Shown here: piece by piece, positions 23,641-34,404 of the stretch | How positions within the stretch are numbered: position 1 is the first letter of the stretch | How the letters are laid out: each line of letters opens with the position of its first letter | Source: Diphasiastrum complanatum | Lineage: Eukaryota; Streptophyta; Lycopodiopsida; Lycopodiales; Lycopodiaceae | Direction of reading: 5' to 3' | Assembly (NCBI GenBank): GCA_029204225.1 | Contig: MU832110.1 | Coordinates: 22,830 to 86,829 of the forward strand | Length of the DNA stretch: 64,000 bases | Position numbers and translations under genes: made by a program | Notes under the pieces: generated by a model | Seen by the model: only the letters and a program-made list of their open reading frames with translations | What the model was told of the DNA's origin: nothing | The model's database searches: none

Positions 23641-25195
23641 AGCTATTATTGAGCAAGAAGAAGCTCCTTCAAGACATCAATTTAAGGTTTTTTCTATTGT
23701 ATTACATTTTAGTTGTGACACATTGGCATTTCTTATTAGTGGATTGTCGACCCCACACTCTTGTACTACATCCTTATTCAACGTTATAAAATTTTCCTAC
23801 ATTTTTGCAAGTAGTTCACGAATAGTACGTCTATTTTGTGACACATCTCATGTTGCACTCTATCCATGCTCTTCCACAATATTATTATGATAGTGGTTCC
23901 TAGTGTTAGTCTCATTTACCAATTTCCCTGTTCAGTTAGTTCTTTGTTGTCGATCTTATTTTCTATACATTTCTACTTTCATTAACAAGGATGTGCAATC
24001 AACCCTTAGTAAGTAGCAATGCACTCAATATTTGTCCAACTGCAATCTCCATCCTCATTCAATGTTCTAACCACAAAGTTGCATCAGGCTTTTTGCTGTT
24101 TAGTATATTTGCCTCACATTAATCTTCTTCCTCTTCAACCCACATCGAGAACAATATCTTTCTAGGAGGGAAAAGAGTTGCGGTCATATTCTAGATGGTT
24201 CCTGGGGCCCTAGGCCCAACATTGTTTTTTAGCATTAGATCATACGGTTAGGCACTTAAGCCCTTCAATATTTACTTTGGCATTTATTACTCAAAGGGCT
24301 GCTATGAGGCCCCAAACTGTAAGTCGGAGATCTTGGGCCTAATTCATGCCTTAGTAACTACAGATAGCCAGAAGGTCTCATTTTTGCTTGGGCAATGTAC
24401 TTCTTGGTTTCCAAGGGGAGGCTCAAACTTGGGACCAAAGAAACTTTGGATGCCAAGCTAACCAACTGAGCCAACCCTGTTGGGTGGATTGGAGAGTAGC
24501 GTAAGTCAGTTCTTACTAAGTTCACGTTCAATTCAGCAATTCATCTATCATTGTTGTCATTCTGCTACTAATTTGATCAGCACTTTCACATTTCCTGGCA
24601 GTATTGTTGTAGGTTCTTTCAGTTCTAGGGTGGCAATTAGTTAATAGCCACACAAAATGCCTACATTATCCACTCACGTGCAATGTATTTCATGCAAATC
24701 AGATCACATTTCAGGGAAATCATGACAGTAAGAGTGGACTTACATACCTATAAAACTTGCTAGCTCATGCTAGCACTTATGGCATTTCTCAACTTAGCAG
24801 CAAAGAATCTCCTACAAACTAATTTTAAACATCATCAACAGATTTTGATCTGGTGCGTCTTCAGACTGTTGCCATGCTTCAAAACAGACATGACTGAATC
24901 GATTCAGCCACCACAAACAAAAATCAAAATTTCAAAACTTATTCTACTTCAAAAATTCTACAAGATTAAGATTGATTCAGAATTTTCAAAATGCCACTTT
25001 TTTGTCATGCAGCAACCATATTACACGCAGAAGATCAGCAAACATCCGCCAGAGAAAAATGGGCATCTGCAACATGAATTCATACACAAATGGCTCCGGA
25101 AAATTACAAGCTCTCATAAATTTGAAGCATTTCTCTAAGGATACTACTGAGCCTTAAGGTAATCCAAAGAGGATACCTGAAGTCGCTGCAAGGCG
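23641..25195. other. Gene-poor interval with a SINE candidate
   Basis: No protein gene recognised. A tRNA-like sequence lies at 24412-24478. The plus frame 24767-25138 has no known motif and lies downstream of the BPC gene's 3' end. Confidence 0.4.
24412..24478 (-). repeat. tRNA-derived SINE head (candidate)
   Basis: On the minus strand the sequence starts GGGTTGGCTCAGTTGGTTAG, which fits a tRNA A box (TGGCTCAGTTGG), and about 30 bp later has GTCCCAAGTTTGAGCC, a degraded B box. A second partial copy lies at 18491-18556. Two related copies and a tRNA-like internal promoter point to a SINE, not a working tRNA gene, as no full cloverleaf closes. The body may extend to about 24230; the 3' end was not found. 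Confidence 0.5.
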
Positions 25196-25201
25196 TTTAT
25201 T
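25196..25201 (-). terminator. Possible poly(A) signal of BPC gene
   Basis: AATAAA on the minus strand about 340 bp downstream of the BPC stop codon, a reasonable 3' UTR length. Confidence 0.35.
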
Positions 25202-25538
25202 CTTGCACTAAGGAACTTTTACATTCTACGCATGCTCCTGGTGGAGCTTAAACTGTAGCAAAGATTCGATTTCTTCCACAATGAATACAACCAGATTCTT
25301 GAAGTGAGGTATCTTAACACATTGCAAAGTTTAGACTAACTCCAATGGCATGTTTGAAGGAACTGTAAATTGATTACGGTCTGGCCCACAATAGCCTACT
25401 TCCTATGCTAAATTTCTTACAATCCCAGTAAACTGTCAATATAACAGTCGACCTCTCTTTTAATTTAAAGCCTGAATTGATTCTTTTTTATGATTGACCT
25501 TGGAGTAGCAATGTTTACCTTTCAGCTGACTGGAGCAC

Positions 25539-26168
25539 TTACTTACGAGTTACATATCGATTTGTACCATGTTTAGCCCAGTGGTCTTTTAAATCAATAG
25601 GGCAGCTTGCATCCCAACCTTCTAAAACCATCCTTTCTAAAAGTTTATGAAATGCCCCGGCACTCATCTTTCGACCTGCCACCCTTGAGCCCCTCTTCTT
25701 TGGGTTCATCGGTAGTGGATGCACGGAGATCAGAGTAGTGCAGCAAGCAGATTGCCATCCACCAGTTCCCCATCTGTAACATTGCTGATTCTCACCTGTA
25801 CAAGAGCAGTATGGAGCAGGTGTTCTCTTAACATCATAAGCATTTCCACTTCCAGACTCCTGCTCTTTAGGTTGCTGTTCCTGAGATGTCTCTGATTTCA
25901 CAGGTAAATCTGGCTTCCAAGTTGCCTGAGGCTGAGATGAATGTTGTTGGGTAAGCTCCAGCAGCTTCTTGGGACGCTTATCTTTATTCCCAGTTGTACC
26001 CTTCGACGTGACCATTGACTTATTATGATATTCACCTTCAATGGGAGCTCTTTCCCTTTTCTTATTATACGCTGGCTCTTTATACTGCTCACAATCAAAT
26101 GCCATATCCAAACCTAGAACATCTATGGGCATGGAATGGAAACTTGAATCAAAGGGGTAATCCTCCAT
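25539..26168 (-). CDS. BBR/BPC (BASIC PENTACYSTEINE) transcription factor
   Basis: Nuclear DNA-binding protein of the plant-specific GAGA-binding family, which binds GA/CT repeats in promoters and can recruit Polycomb-type repression. The 209-residue frame opens at the first in-frame ATG (26168). Residues 35-70 are basic (KKRER, DKRPKK), likely for nuclear import; 70-115 are Q/S/E-rich and disordered. The C-terminal BPC domain (about 118-209) is complete: Cys121, 123, 130, 142 and 143 form the pentacysteine set, followed by [33 protein letters not shown] and [13 protein letters not shown]. The usual TIK ending reads TRK here. No N-terminal alanine-zipper coiled coil is present, so it is closer to the short class. 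The coding sequence is uninterrupted in one exon. The 5' UTR is probably spliced, with a distal first exon near 28.75-29.0 kb. Confidence 0.93.
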   Translation of the reverse strand: MEDYPFDSSFHSMPIDVLGLDMAFDCEQYKEPAYNKKRERAPIEGEYHNKSMVTSKGTTGNKDKRPKKLLELTQQHSSQPQATWKPDLPVKSETSQEQQPKEQESGSGNAYDVKRTPAPYCSCTGENQQCYRWGTGGWQSACCTTLISVHPLPMNPKKRGSRVAGRKMSAGAFHKLLERMVLEGWDASCPIDLKDHWAKHGTNRYVTRK

Positions 26169-28720
26169 TTGTTCACAGTCTAGGAGAGGCTTAGGGTAAA
26201 AATTTTGGAGCAGCTTGTACGTTAACAAAATGGTCCAAAGTCAGCACTTGCAAAAAATAACGCACTGAGCAGCAGCGCTTATTCACCAGATGAAAGAAGT
26301 CCTGCTTGCATTAGTAAGTACGCTCCAAAAGTCGGCAACTCTTCAGTGATGGCACTCTGAGCAAGTGTCCCACTGGAGAAAAGTATTAGTCGGCCTCACA
26401 GCAGTGAGATCTGCACCGCACCTACACCCTTTTTGGCCTCCTTTCTGAAGGTTGTCTTCGGAAAATGCAAAAACATTTAACGATGTTCAAACTACACAGC
26501 TTGGCTTGGTTCTTGACAAAAACTAAATAGCATAACAATGATCATCTGCTGGTCGGTAGCTATGCCAAGCCATGCCATTGTGTGCCAAGAACCACTAAGC
26601 ACAAAACTTCTGTGAACGTCACTTGACAGACATGTTGCAGTTTTTGCTTGACCGATCTTGATTTCCTCATCCAAAAGTGTAAATAGCATCCCAACTTAAC
26701 AAACTGAGCAATTTGACCTTGGAACCATACCACAAAGAGATTTCATAAGAGCTGTACAGAATCTAAAATGGATACAATCACATGCAATCACTGAACTACA
26801 TGTCAATGCTCCATAATCTCCAAATGTGAGAACAGTTGTCCACTACGAAAGTAGCAACTAAGTTACTGCATGATCCTTAATGGTCTGAGACTTTCAGTAG
26901 AAGTTAAACCCACCTCATACAAAAGACATGTTTTATCGAGAGCCAACTTCCAAACATATACTTAGCTTCTCCATACAGCAGAATGCAAAAGCAACAGGAC
27001 TAACTGCACACAAAAATCACAATAGATTAGGAAGTGGTATGTCTCCAAAACATTGAAGTATCAGTTGTATCAGTCATATGTCCAATTTGCAAGTTTCAAC
27101 TTTTTCTCAGATAACGATCCAATAATAGAAATGCTTTGCTTAATTTCTAACAGAAATCGAACTGCCATTTGACCTTATCTAAAAAAATGAATAAGGAAGT
27201 GCAAGATAAAACAGACTTGATTTCTGCCGATAGATAAAAATTGCAGATAGTTATTACACTCTTAGCTTGTGAAGACCACTGCTAGAAGCGAGGTTAACAT
27301 TAAGCTGGACCATGTCTGCACTTTTGCAGCAAGATATAGACTAAAACTAGGACTAAGAAGAGGGACAGAAAATGAGGCGCCTTTCATATATAGAACCTTC
27401 ACAAAATGCAAATCTCGCTTGTAGTATCCCGCTACAAAAAAGCTCTGGATAACTTCATTAGCATAGTTTCCAAAGTATGAATATGGGTGCAGGTCCTGCT
27501 GCACGTCTGTATGGATATCCGTACCCATGCAGGAGGTAGGTATATGGTCTGTATAAGAGACATTCACTGGCATACCAAGTTGGACTAGAGCTCATAAAAA
27601 ACTTGTTACCAAGTCCTAACAAAATTTCAGAAAATTAAAATGAAGAGGTGAATCATTACAGCAAAACCTAGATATGCATATTTTGAGCTAAAACAGGCTG
27701 ATTTGCAAGAAGTGAAAGGTAAGGAAAAACTTTTAGGTAAAGATTACATGTATTTGTACCAAATCATATAGTTTGTAACGTTCAGAGTACAGACATGAAG
27801 AAATTTGGCCTATTTTCAATTACTCATATGGCTATGCGGCAATGTTGTTATCTAATGATTCTTAACCTTCTTTATAAGACAGACAAAATTTCTAAATACA
27901 GTAAGATCAAGACTAATGATGTGTGTCCTTGAACAGCATCTGATTTAAAGAACTGACCAAGACATTAAATTTTAAATTCACTCTTAGTATGCAATTGAAA
28001 ATCAGCAGTAACACTAATGTACATCGAGCTGTAGTTTTAGAATCTAATATATGGGCAGGTGTTGGATGGGCAATTGAACCCAAAAACTCTAATTGACACA
28101 AATTTGAAACCCAGTGCTCTCCACAACGTAGTGGACATGATATTTTAAAACAAATTGCACCAGCAATGTAAATCTTACAATTTCTAGACAAACATTTTAC
28201 TGACGTTATCGTTTTTTTTTTCTCTCTTTTAGGTCCTCTGTGGTGTGGCTGATAAGAGTTGAAATGTCGACACCAAGGAAAGGACGGATGTGGACTATTC
28301 AAAAGCTTCAGAAATCTCCCTCAAAAATGCCTCTCAACACATTCCACAAAGTATGAATAACAACGTTCTATGGGACGCAAACAGAAAACCGTGAGGCTTC
28401 AACAAAAACCATCCGAGGAAAGCAGTTCGACAATGGTGGAAGCCCAAACGTTGAGTGATTTAATGATTTAGGTCATAAACACGGTGGTGCCTGCATGTAG
28501 ACAAGGGCTAACAGAGTCGCCCACAAAGGTGAGGCTCCAGAAAACGGCCAATTACCAAGGAAAACAAGGATCTAAGCACTCACATTAGCATCAACCAGGA
28601 GAAACACCATACCTGATGCATGGATCGTAAGCTAAGTGCTGCCAAACCAAGCATGGGCTTCATTCAGCCAGCCTCCAATCTATCCTACAGCACTGAAAAG
28701 GCTGCAAACACTGCTGGCTT
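26169..28720 (-). other. BPC 5' leader and likely intron
   Basis: Between the BPC ATG and the CT-rich GC-balanced block at 28.74-29.0 kb. The part 26169-26430 is less AT-rich and may be the 5' UTR of the coding exon; a pyrimidine-rich run ending CTCCTAG lies 13 bp upstream of the ATG and could be a 3' splice site. The rest is AT-rich, intron-like, with no recognised coding. Confidence 0.45.
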
Positions 28721-28734
28721 TTTAGGTTCGGCTG

Positions 28735-28750
28735 GCGCGATCGATCGCGC
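28735..28750. promoter_or_regulatory. 16-bp perfect palindrome
   Basis: GCGCGATCGATCGCGC, self-complementary, in the putative BPC first exon or first-intron start. Its role is unknown. Confidence 0.5.
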
Positions 28751-29000
28751 AATTGAGTGAATTGCAAGAATCAGAAGCCGTAACAGAGCCCGGCGAGATC
28801 GCCCATAGCCGCGAGAGCGAGCGAGCGAGCAAGCGAGCAAACGAGCGAGAGAGAGAGATATGCAAGGAGGAGGAGAAGTGAGGAAGAAGGGAAGGGAGGG
28901 AAAGAAACCGGTGTAGCCGGTGACCAGGGCTGGCCGAGGGTTTGTTCTGAGGCGGACACCGGAATCTGTCTGGACCTAACCTGGAGATGCGGTTTCTCAA
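28740..29000 (-). other. Putative BPC 5' UTR exon
   Basis: On the minus strand the sequence is CT-rich (CTTCTCCTCCTCCTTGC, CTCTCTCTCTCGCTCG), unusually GC-rich for the window, and includes a short upstream reading frame of 11 codons (MGDLAGLCYGF, 28771-28806). CT-rich leaders are common in plants. The short GA/CT run could be a target of the gene's own product. No other gene is visible to claim it. Confidence 0.45.
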
Positions 29001-29020
29001 TGAAGTGGGCTCCCTTTAGC

Positions 29021-29034
29021 CACGTGTCCACGTG
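29021..29034. promoter_or_regulatory. Paired G-boxes upstream of BPC
   Basis: CACGTG occurs at 29021-29026 and again at 29029-29034. G-boxes are bound by bHLH and bZIP factors. They lie just outside the putative BPC 5' UTR. Several TGGGCC (site II, TCP-type) words follow to about 29125, including the palindrome GGGCCATGGCCC at 29095-29106. Together this looks like a proximal plant promoter. Confidence 0.5.
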
Positions 29035-29583
29035 CAGTTGGAATATCGGGATGGGTTCCTTAGGACAGGCTCTTGCTTGTGTAACATGGTTGATGGGCCA
29101 TGGCCCCTCTCTCGTGGGCCCCCTCGGCCTCGGCTGTGGTGTCGTGGTAGAGAAGAGCTCAGAGCCCCTTTGCTGAAGGGCAAAGCAAGGCCTGAGGCCT
29201 TTGGGCATTCTCACACTAGTGCGAGTTTTTTTTTTTTTTAGCTTTGGTGTGATAGTGGTAAGCTATTGTGACGATTTGAGGTGTCACTTCTAAGTGGACT
29301 TGAGAATATTTTAATTCTTCTAAAATAAAGTCCTCATTTTTTTTAAAAATTAACATTTTAAACGTGCATGATTTAAGGCAAAGCTTCTTATGACATATCA
29401 ATCACCTTGTTGCTTACATAATATAATGTTGAGTTAAAAATTTAACGGTGTTTGTTCGTGTTGACACTAGTTAAGAGATTGACACCTAAGACTTAAACCT
29501 TCCATCAAAAGGTCCAAATGCTAGGTGTCAGAAGGTTCACTTGGACACCCATTTAGAGATTGACACCTAGCATTCGAACTAAT

Positions 29584-29737
29584 GATTGCCACATATTAAT
29601 ACCTTTCGTTGAAATATTCATTTGGACAATGTTTGGAGATTGACACCTAGCACTTGAAAAGTCCAAGTGCTAGGTGTCAATCTCTAAATGGATGTTGACA
29701 CGGACATTTTAACGACAAGTATTACTATGTGGCAAGT
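29584..29737. repeat. Foldback element with 7-bp loop
   Basis: Arms 29584-29656 and 29664-29737 are inverted repeats. The inner 20 bp pair perfectly (AGATTGACACCTAGCACTTG and its complement), and the outer parts pair with mismatches (GCCACATATTAATAC versus the complement of GTATTACTATGTGGC). Related single arms recur to the left (29475-29570). This is a MITE-like or small-RNA hairpin candidate. Confidence 0.75.
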
Positions 29738-29739
29738 GA

Positions 29740-30245
29740 CGTGCCACTGAAATAAAAAGAACAAGCACTCGGCATCACACATGAGTTGAATCTCATGTTA
29801 CGTGTGCCCTAGCCACACACCCCACCTATCCAACGCTTTTTATTGCACTTTGGCATTCTATGCATGAGATAAAGGCTCGATAACAAGGTTTGATGTGTAT
29901 GTCATCAAGAAGTAGTAAGGCCTTTACTACAAGCGATAGCAAGCTTACGACTAAACCACACTAGCAAGGATTGTGGATGCCACTAGTCCTTATAGTAGAA
30001 ACTTTCACCAATAATAACTAAGTATAATAAGAATGAGAGAGCTATAAATTTTTCTGTTTTTCCTAATTGAATTTTTTCTCATTACAAGTTTCATTGCAGT
30101 CAAGAATTGAAAATTCTGTTGTTATATAACTAACAAGTTTGGATGTGGAGGTTGAGGAGAGCAAAGTAGACCTTGATGGTGAACCATGTTAAGGTGGCGA
30201 TGACAATTGGCTAGCTAGGGTGTCTAAAGTAAATAGTTCACAAGA
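29740..30245. other. No recognisable gene
   Basis: AT-rich interval between the foldback and the inverted coiled-coil fragment. Nothing supported. Confidence 0.4.
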
Positions 30246-30249
30246 CTTA

Positions 30250-30553
30250 ATTTCTTACTTGCTCGTCATGAGACGTAGGCATCCTTGCAACAAGGGTGTC
30301 CAGGAGAGTGTCTCTTTCAGCTGCCACATCGTCCAATTCTTTCTACATATGCTCCTTTTCTAGTTGCGATAAGTCCAACTGTCCTTGCAGGAGGGGGCCT
30401 TGTTGTTTGGCTTCTTGCATGGCCTTATCAACTTGCTCTTGCGGCGTTAATAAACTTTCTTGTAGCTGAACAACATAATTTTGCAAGGCCTCCTCATGCT
30501 TTTGGGTTGCCTTGAGCTCAGCCGCTACCTTGGCTTCATGTTGTTTAGAAACT
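30250..30553 (-). mobile_element. Gypsy A extra-region fragment, inverted
   Basis: On the minus strand the text includes KATQKHEEALQNYVVQLQES, QEQVDKAMQEAKQQ and LLQGQLDLSQLEKEHM. It is a diverged relative of the coiled-coil segment at 33.4-33.65 kb (AQDQVDKAVQDAKQQ, LLKGQL). It therefore comes from another copy of the gypsy A family and lies in the opposite orientation against the integrase piece at 30.56 kb. Broken fragment. Confidence 0.8.
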
Positions 30554-30565
30554 AATAGCTCTTAA

Positions 30566-31077
30566 TTGATCTTGATCAACCAACTGTATGCAACATTATC
30601 GACATTCAAAACCGCTTACAAAAATAGTACAAATCAAACACCTTTTCAACTGGTTTATGGTCAAGATGCTGTTATGCCAATTGAATTTTTAATCCCATCT
30701 TTACACATAGCAGCAACGGAACACTTAAATGATGATATGTCCTTACAACTCCGTCATGAAGCATTGCACAAATTATGTGAAACCCGATTGATGACAGTTC
30801 ATGCCTTAGCAGCAGAGAAAGGCCGCCGCAAGGCATGGCACGATCGTCGTTTGCACAAGAAAGATCTGAAAGCAGGAGATCTTGCATTGATGTACAAAAC
30901 CAAGCTGATCAAGGGTAAGTTGAAGTTTACCGGGAAAGGCCCGTATAAAGTGAAGGAGATCTTGAACTATGGCGCAATAATTCTTGAGCACTTGGATGGA
31001 AAACGATTTGATACTCCGGTAAATGGCAGTCGATTACGCAAGTTTTGGCAGCCTGCTCTGCCAGTTCAGCCAGTCTG
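30566..31077 (+). pseudogene. Gypsy A integrase C-terminal part
   Basis: Text NSTNQTPFQLVYG followed by ALAAEKGRRKAWHDRR, LKAGDLALMY and KLKFTGKGPYKVKEIL is the end of a gypsy integrase, including the GPYKV fold after the catalytic core (the DNA-binding end). No chromodomain follows. Part of a fossil. Confidence 0.85.
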
Positions 31078-31299
31078 ATCTCAATATATTTTTTGATTTT
31101 ATTTGTTTTTCAATTTTTTGTTTTCAGTATTTGATTTGCTGACTTTTTTAGAAAAAGACAGTTACAAAAAAAATAAAAATAAGGAAAGATTGATGAGCAA
31201 AAGTCAGGAAGTCATCAACATAAGAAAAAAGAAGCACAATATTTTTGATGGACAATGACTTAGAAAATCACTGATTTGGACAGATTTGGCCAATACAGT

Positions 31300-31640
31300 A
31301 TCAGAGACCTTCGCTGAGCTCTCAGACTGTACATCCACCCTTGATTTGTCAAAATTGAGGTGGGCGAAGGTTCCTGACAAGAGAAAATCCAATTTTGAGA
31401 CAGGCAAATGTTCAGTGATATGCCATTTTGGGAACCTTTGCCGAGCATCATAACCTCATTATGAACCTTTGCCAACCTGCTAGATGATTTTAAAATGTCA
31501 AAATTAGGTTGTCCATAGGTTCAGATTGTGAAAAAAATGCATTTATGACAGTAGGTGGGCGAAGGACCCTCCTGCGCGAAGGTTCATCCTTCGCCAGCCT
31601 TGAAAAATGTTCGCCTAATAGGTTCAGATCCCTAGAAACC
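31300..31640 (+). repeat. CCTTCGCC-word region of gypsy A (3' side)
   Basis: Noncoding stretch after integrase with repeated CCTTCGCC/GGCGAAGG-type words in both orientations: near 31312, 31366, 31434 (CCTTTGCCGAG), 31467, 31556, 31573 and 31588. The same words occur in the leader at 48.9-49.7 kb and at 58.7-59.25 kb. Function unknown. Confidence 0.65.
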
Positions 31641-31891
31641 TGCGCCGAGATTTTTATAGCCTATTTTTACAGATCTGCACATGCCTGCAAATTTTTGTTC
31701 AGAACCGGTCAACCAAACTACTATTCAGTGTAATGGACCCACCAAATTCACCTATAAGTTGGCTAAATTCGATTCATTCCTCACTTGTGCTAGCGAAGCT
31801 CTTGCGAATTTTTCTTCAGACCAAAGCTCTCCAAATTTCCTGCATTGCCTTCTGATACACTTTCACGCATTTATAATTCCTTTCTGATCAT

Positions 31892-34306
31892 CATGTCTTC
31901 TACCGATACTTCCCAATCTTCGCACTATACTATCCATCGTGATGTCCCATCTGCAACGGACATCATGATTCTTCCTAGCACAAGCATGGTCACTCAGTGG
32001 ATGACCCTTGCGGAGCCTCTGCTCACTGCAATGGGTGTTCATGAGAGAGCCTTTTCGGGTCGCATCAATATGGATTTCATCACTCTTGCCTTCAGTACGT
32101 GGAAGAAAGAGAAATCCAGATTCTATATCACTTTCCAGGGAGCGGGGAGCCACACACAAAGTGCGCGTCACTGAGGCCGCACTTGCAGCTATAGGAATAT
32201 CATTTGGTACGCAGGCCTCACCCAATCACAAGCACGTCAAACAGGCCATCAAGCCATTTATTGACCTCACCAACGATCTGCACTGGATCAATGATGGCTA
32301 CCTTTTGGAAGCCATCACTGAGCCTTCCATCCACGCAGCTGCCCAGCTATTGAATAATTTCCTGATGGTTGGCAGCCTCAAGAAAGACCGCATCACATCT
32401 CAAATCCTTCACATGATAGTGAAATCCCACACTAAGTTGGCCAAAGCCCCTCTTGAACCATATAATTGGTTCAAGACTGTTTCCGGTGAGCTCAAACGAG
32501 CTATTAAGGCCAATACTAAGCAGCAGTTTGTTTGCTGGTTCTTTATTGTCCCTCTTAGCTGCTTCTCACTTAGAAAAGAGAATCCATGGCTTCCACCTAG
32601 ATTCTATGCTTTCGGTTTACGAAGAAGCACCGACAGAATCATTCCATCAGGCCTCAAGCTCTCATAGTCGTCGTCGTCCATGCAGCGAGATCGTAATTCC
32701 TGACTCGCCTTCCGCGTCATGACGTTGCACTAGGCATACCTCGTTAGCTACTCTTCCACCCCCTGCTGCTGTTCGCACTGAACTTCCCATTCCCCTAGTC
32801 TATGATGCTTCCCTCGTCTCTTCTCCGATACAAGGACAGTCTGTGACCATTGGGCCTACCATTCCCATCACAGCTGCCCAGGCCGCCTCACCCCCGCACA
32901 CCGCAACACACAGTTCTTTATGGATATGTTCGATGTTTCTGACCCCCTTGGGGCCACCAAAATCTTTGAAATGCCCTAGAGCCCAACGTCCTTTGAACCC
33001 CAATCCCCTGGAAGAGAATTCGGACATATCCATGAATTTACTGTTGGTGTCGAAGATGCCAGCCAGCAACCCCACACACAAGGTAGCCCAGCCACACTTC
33101 CGGGTCGACACAGTTGTAAAATCACCAAAATAGTTTGATGCCACAGTGCCTGAAGAGTTTGAAGAGGAGGATACTTTTTAAGAAGAAGAGACCGTGGCAC
33201 CTATTTCACGCCAACCAAGGACAGTACCATCAGGTCCTCCGGTGCTACCGCTGCCACAACCGTTGATTATGGTGATGCTCTAGGGTTGGTTTCAAGCCTT
33301 GGGCAAGTGATCCAGTCTATGCTGGATAAGAAGAAGAAAATGGAGTAGAGAATCTCTGATCTAGGATCCGAAAACACTCTGATCAGCCAAAAAATTGTCC
33401 AACTGGATCGAGAGTTGAAGACAGGCAAACAACATGAAGATAAGGCTGAAAGCGAAAAGAAGTTGGTCCAGCAACAAGCAGATCGCTTGGAAAATTACAT
33501 CAGCTCCTTGCAAAACGCCCTGACAACTGCACAGGATCAGGTAGATAAGGCAGTGCAAGATGCCAAGCAACAAGTGCAATTGCTGAAGGGGCAATTACAG
33601 ATGCCCGAACAAGATCGCACACGGCTTCAAGGTGAATTGGATGTGACCACCCTTGAGCGTAATGCCTATCTGCCAACGCAAATACCCGATCATCCGGTCA
33701 CACCCACGGAAATTGCATATTTATTCAAAAAAGTAGAGACATACAAAGTGGCCCTTCAGGGATTCCAATGCCGCTTTGATAGGTTCAAAGGAGCAGCTTC
33801 AACCGAGTTGGCAAAGGCAAAAGAGACCATCACCACCTATGAGAAAGTAGTCGTTCAAGTGTTGGAAGCCGGACCCCAAATCCCCGTCCCGGTCATGCCG
33901 AAATTCTCCCCTTCGCGCCAAGAAGCTATGCTGGACCATTTCAGTGGACTTCCATCGTGCTTTATAAGCATATCAGAGAGAGTATGTCCACTCTCTAGAT
34001 CCAACGGTGCGACAATCGACAATGTTTGCTAAAGATCTAACTTCGTTGGCATCGGTGGCAACCAAATGGGACGATTGCCTTCCTCCCCTGGCATTTGATC
34101 CAAATAAGCCGATGGCCTCAGAGCAGATCAAAGATCAGCTATTGATTGCTCATCTCTATTTTCGTGCGGCTATGATGGGAGGCTCTTGGGAATCCCGCTT
34201 CACCTCATGGACAACTTCCAAATGGATTGTCAGAGCCCACCGTTGTTTCCTGTCACACAATTTGGATTTCAATACTACCCGCCTCGACTTCATGGAGAAG
34301 GTGTAG
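31892..34306 (+). pseudogene. Gypsy A extra coding region downstream of integrase
   Basis: About 2.4 kb of mostly coding-like sequence between integrase and the 3' LTR, spread over several frames. The first part (about 31.9-32.6 kb) has gag-unlike globular text (HVKQAIKPFIDLTNDLHWIN, AAAQLLNNFLMVGSLKKDR). A Q/K/E-rich coiled coil follows (about 33.4-33.9 kb). No viral envelope signature, signal peptide or clear membrane span was recognised. Some plant gypsy lineages (Athila, Tat) carry an extra ORF in this position, in some cases called env-like; this one is unassigned. Broken. Function unknown. Confidence 0.65.
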
Positions 34307-34390
34307 TATCATTTAATTAAGATTCGTCGCGAAGCCAATAAAAGTCCCCAATAACTGCATATTGCAGGTGTCGTGGGACCGCCACCAGCT

Positions 34391-34404
34391 TTGGTGGGGG
34401 ATCT
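34391..34404 (+). other. Polypurine tract of gypsy A
   Basis: TTGGTGGGGGATCT precedes the 3' LTR directly; the G-rich core fits a polypurine tract for plus-strand priming. Confidence 0.6.

Noticed and set aside
24412-24478. Functional tRNA gene
   Set aside because: A and B boxes are recognisable but the acceptor and anticodon stems do not close, and a second partial copy exists; a SINE is more likely.
24767-25138. 123-codon plus-strand frame next to the BPC 3' end
   Set aside because: No family, low-complexity composition, and it is antisense to the probable BPC 3' side.
28771-29214. 147-codon minus-strand frame upstream of BPC
   Set aside because: Composition is serine/arginine/leucine runs from CT-rich promoter and leader sequence. 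Read as regulatory sequence, not protein.
30285-30515. Plus-strand open frame
   Set aside because: It is the antisense of the coiled-coil fragment on the minus strand.
32843-33133. Proline-rich open frame in the extra region of gypsy A
   Set aside because: It overlaps frames on both strands and has no motif. I could not decide which frame was real, so it is only covered by the region entry.
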